The position numbers were made by a program, and so were the translations under genes. A stretch of DNA of 64,000 nucleotides. It comes from Alphaproteobacteria bacterium. GTDB lineage: Bacteria > Pseudomonadota > Alphaproteobacteria > Rs-D84. Location: assembly GCA_015062445.1 (NCBI GenBank), contig SUUQ01000004.1, positions 37,658-101,657 of the forward strand, written 5' to 3'. Under the pieces are notes generated by a model. It did no database searches. It saw only the letters and a program-made list of their open reading frames with translations, and had not been told where the DNA came from. This document shows, in pieces, positions 61,373 through 64,000 of this stretch (position 1 is the stretch's first letter; the number at the start of each line of letters is the position of its first letter).

Positions 61373-64000
61373 ATGTTGTTTTTAAACCACCGTTTTTTTA
61401 CGACGTTATTCAGTATGTTTTGCGTTGTTGTGTTTGGTGCGATTTGCATATTTAACACACCGTCAATTGTTGGGCCGGCACATGCGGCCTATTGGGAGTG
61501 TATGGATGATGGAGATTGCAAGGACGGATATTCATGTATCTCAGGTGAATGTGTTGACCCCAGCGATTCTGGCGATGACGATTGTGATACCTGTGCACCG
61601 TGTGGTGCTGGGTACAGTGGATGTGTTAATGAGTGTACGGGTACTGATACTTGTGTCGAAAATTGTGATACCTGTGCACCATGCCCCAGTGGTTATATTG
61701 GGTGTATGAATGAATGTACGGGTACCGATAATTGTGTCAAAGAATGCGACCAATGTGCAGATTGCCCCCCTGGATACAGTGGATGTGTAAATGAATGCAG
61801 TGGCAAAGATAACTGTACTTGTGATGTAGAATGTACAGAAGAACCGGGTGAAGATGGAGATTCCTGGACAGATACGGAAACCGATTCATGGACAGAATCT
61901 GACAGCGATTCTTATACCGAGGACAATACCGTCTATAGTACCGGAACCAAAAAAATAGATCGCACAGAAACAAAATCCGAATCATGCGAGTACAGCGATT
62001 ATAACCTGTGTAGTGTCGGCACGTGTCCAACAGGTTATACCTGTACATGGAATACTGGGGTCGCATGCACAACATGTACGGACACAGGCACAAAATCCTA
62101 TGAACGTGACTGTACCGATTATTACGAACGCGATGTAGAAGATTATTACGAACGTACCTGTACAGACTATTATGAACGCGATTGCGAGGAAACCTGCAGC
62201 ACCGACTGTTCCGAAGTGTGTTACGGCAATGCATACGGCGATTGTGCATCGGCGGGCGACAGGTGCTATGGATGTGATGATTTGCGAACAGAATGCGATT
62301 CCCCAGATTGCGACACCAGTTGTGGCAGTTGGTCCTACACCGACACAGATTGCGACTCATGGTCATGGGTTGACGATTGGTATGGCTCATGGACAAAGGT
62401 TAGTACAACATGCGGTTCATGGACATTGTCCAGTGCATGTGATGCGTATTGCACCCCGGTATCATGTACATGTACATTGAAATCGCAAACATGTAATACA
62501 CTGTGTACGGCTGTATCAAATACAAGCAGCACATCCAGCGGGTCAGAATCGTGTACAATTGCAAACGGTACTGGCACACGGACATATACCAATACATGTA
62601 ATGGGAAATATACCAATTCTAATTGTTATTCGGCGGGGCAATCATGTTCGGGGTGTTCATCCTGGGCACGCACCAGTACAGGTACATGCAACGTAACATC
62701 ATGTACAACCGACTACTATGCATCATCATCAACCGCATGTACACCTGTTGGTACCGGATACTATTCTGCAAATGGCTCAACAGGTCGCACTGCATGTACG
62801 AACAAACCCGCAAATTCATACTATACCGGCTCGGGCGGCGGTTCAAACGCATGTGGGTGGGCATGTAATGCCGGATACTATAAATCGGGCAGCTCATGCG
62901 TTCAGTGCGAATCCGGATACTATTGTCCCGGGAACAACAGTCGGTATAATTGCCCCGACCCATACACGTATGCACCAACGTCATTGCCCGCAAACTATTT
63001 TTCATCCAGTGTGGAATCTGCGACTATCGTTAGTGGTTCGGGTTTATCTTCGGCCGACCGGTGCTATGCTTTGTTCTGGTTCACAAACGCACGTGGTGGA
63101 TTTTACGAGTATATGTTCTATAATTCCAGTGCCGGTCGATATGTCGCAAATTCACCACAGGGATGGCATCGGGTTAACCCGGGTTATTACCTGACCAATC
63201 GGGCCGGTTGCGGTTCTTACGCGTACTATTATAATGCCGAGGTTTGCCCTGCAGGTTCATACTGCCCGGGAAAGGCTACTGTTGTATGTAACGGGTCAAA
63301 CCAATCAACCGTACATACAACCAACTTTGGATTGAATTCATGTCCCAGTGGATACCCAAACAGTTCTGCAGGGTCGGATGCGATAACAGATTGCTATAGT
63401 GGTACAAAATCACGTGCATGGTCGGGGTCACAAACTGCATGCAGCAAACCATCGGGCTGTGCAAGTGTGTCATGCAACACGTGTTCGATTGCGGCCTGTG
63501 ATTATGTGGCATATTCAAACAGTGCGGGGACTGGGGATGGAACGATAAAATCGGGCTGTTCATCAAACAGCGCTGCGTGCCAACAAACAGTCAAATCTGT
63601 AACGGCGAATGCAAATCGATATGTATCTGGTACAACATGTCCAGCATGCGGTTCCAGTTATCCATACAGTGATGGCGGCAGTATCAGCAGTGCATATTGT
63701 TATTCACTGGAAACAAACACTGGTTCCCAATTGGCATGCAGTACACCATCGGGCTGTGCATCGTCAACGTGTGGGACATGCACACCGGGAACGTGTAACT
63801 GGCGTGATTATAAATCTGCAACTGATACATCGTGCACACCAACGAATTGCACTAAACCAGTTGCATCTGTAATGGCGAATGCAAATCGATATGTGTCTGG
63901 TACGACATGTCCGGCATGTCCAACGGCATATCCATCATCAGATGGTGGCAATATTGGCGAAGGCAGTTGCTATGTTACCAAGACGAGCACTGGTTCACAA
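61373..64000 (+). CDS. Large cysteine-rich exported repeat protein (2), partial
   Basis: The first 876 codons are present; the gene continues past the window. The signal peptide is related to that of gene 1 (MLFLNHRFFTTLFSM) and likely cleaved after AHA near 38. Modules follow: three CDTCAPCGAGYSGCVNECTG-type units (residues 65-150), an acidic Thr/Ser/Asp-rich stretch with repeated DYYERDC-type motifs (160-290), then Cys/Ser/Tyr modules shared with gene 1, including stretches almost identical at DNA level. Probably surface-exposed and disulfide-rich; function unknown. The start has no Shine-Dalgarno, as in gene 1. Confidence 0.8.
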   Translation, partial: MLFLNHRFFTTLFSMFCVVVFGAICIFNTPSIVGPAHAAYWECMDDGDCKDGYSCISGECVDPSDSGDDDCDTCAPCGAGYSGCVNECTGTDTCVENCDTCAPCPSGYIGCMNECTGTDNCVKECDQCADCPPGYSGCVNECSGKDNCTCDVECTEEPGEDGDSWTDTETDSWTESDSDSYTEDNTVYSTGTKKIDRTETKSESCEYSDYNLCSVGTCPTGYTCTWNTGVACTTCTDTGTKSYERDCTDYYERDVEDYYERTCTDYYERDCEETCSTDCSEVCYGNAYGDCASAGDRCYGCDDLRTECDSPDCDTSCGSWSYTDTDCDSWSWVDDWYGSWTKVSTTCGSWTLSSACDAYCTPVSCTCTLKSQTCNTLCTAVSNTSSTSSGSESCTIANGTGTRTYTNTCNGKYTNSNCYSAGQSCSGCSSWARTSTGTCNVTSCTTDYYASSSTACTPVGTGYYSANGSTGRTACTNKPANSYYTGSGGGSNACGWACNAGYYKSGSSCVQCESGYYCPGNNSRYNCPDPYTYAPTSLPANYFSSSVESATIVSGSGLSSADRCYALFWFTNARGGFYEYMFYNSSAGRYVANSPQGWHRVNPGYYLTNRAGCGSYAYYYNAEVCPAGSYCPGKATVVCNGSNQSTVHTTNFGLNSCPSGYPNSSAGSDAITDCYSGTKSRAWSGSQTACSKPSGCASVSCNTCSIAACDYVAYSNSAGTGDGTIKSGCSSNSAACQQTVKSVTANANRYVSGTTCPACGSSYPYSDGGSISSAYCYSLETNTGSQLACSTPSGCASSTCGTCTPGTCNWRDYKSATDTSCTPTNCTKPVASVMANANRYVSGTTCPACPTAYPSSDGGNIGEGSCYVTKTSTGSQ

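Noticed and set aside
61285..61440. A 51-codon plus-strand gene starting at ATG 61285
   Set aside because: It has a fair Shine-Dalgarno, but in the otherwise near-identical leader at 9587 the start is ACG and the frame stops after 14 codons, so I treat it as a leader feature, not a gene.

Overview
The window looks like a moderately AT-rich chromosome segment from an uncultured, probably host- or gut-associated alphaproteobacterium. Supporting signs are the tilS-ftsH pair, a groESL promoter of the alphaproteobacterial RpoH type (CTTG-N17-yTATnTnnG), two stand-alone copies of a helix-turn-helix domain that in Alphaproteobacteria normally precedes an S24 peptidase, an alphaproteobacterial-type podophage capsid cluster, and giant cysteine-rich exported proteins of a kind I associate with gut alphaproteobacterial metagenome bins. 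The genus is inferred from memory of families and was not tested.

Layout. 1-2.5 kb is the edge of a prophage or domesticated phage block, read leftward: cell-wall hydrolase, holin-like protein, T7-type scaffold, a histone H1-like Lys/Ala-repeat protein, major capsid protein. 2.6-9.5 kb is housekeeping (birA, small regulators, priA, a kinase-fold protein, miaA, gapA) with a promoter-to-terminator small RNA at 4.28-4.47 kb. 9.7-13.2 kb is a 1162-residue Cys-rich exported protein; a relative starts at 61.4 kb and leaves the window. 13.2-14.0 kb is full of dispersed palindromes. 14.0-31.9 kb is mostly housekeeping (MBL hydrolase, ftsH, tilS, LOG protein, HIT protein, groESL, comM, lepB-rnc-secG, fabI) plus a four-gene minus-strand operon of unrecognised, partly cysteine-rich small proteins. 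32-43.7 kb is more accessory: outer-membrane protein, lipoproteins, a trypsin-like protease, tRNA-Asn, two exported putative cysteine peptidases, a mutT-like gene, DUF2779-DUF2130, a PLD nuclease. 44.0-55.26 kb is an 11.2-kb integrative island in the 3' end of tRNA-Lys, bounded by perfect 80-bp repeats and carrying a tyrosine integrase, an ankyrin-repeat protein, a Type III restriction-modification system, a serine resolvase and an AlpA-like excisionase. 55.4-61.2 kb returns to chromosome: membrane proteins, MFS transporter, an orphan 586-residue protein, an orphan phage-tail-like protein and ackA.

The most interesting signal is an RNA design found three times in intergenic DNA (20.95-21.17, 33.97-34.25 and 42.96-43.18 kb). 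Each has a sigma70-like promoter, an enclosing stem P1 holding two hairpins, and a middle strand that can pair either with an upstream partner (hairpin A) or with a downstream strand overlapping the 5' arm of an intrinsic terminator. A gene starts just after the terminator: a small HTH protein, a TRL-like lipoprotein, and a PLD nuclease. Stem sequences differ between loci while pairing is kept, and two copies share a perfect 16-nt hairpin-B sequence. This is the architecture expected of a transcription-attenuating riboswitch-like leader family, and I cannot match it to a known class. Second in interest are the near-identical leaders of the two Cys-rich genes and the long, nearly identical coding segments they share.
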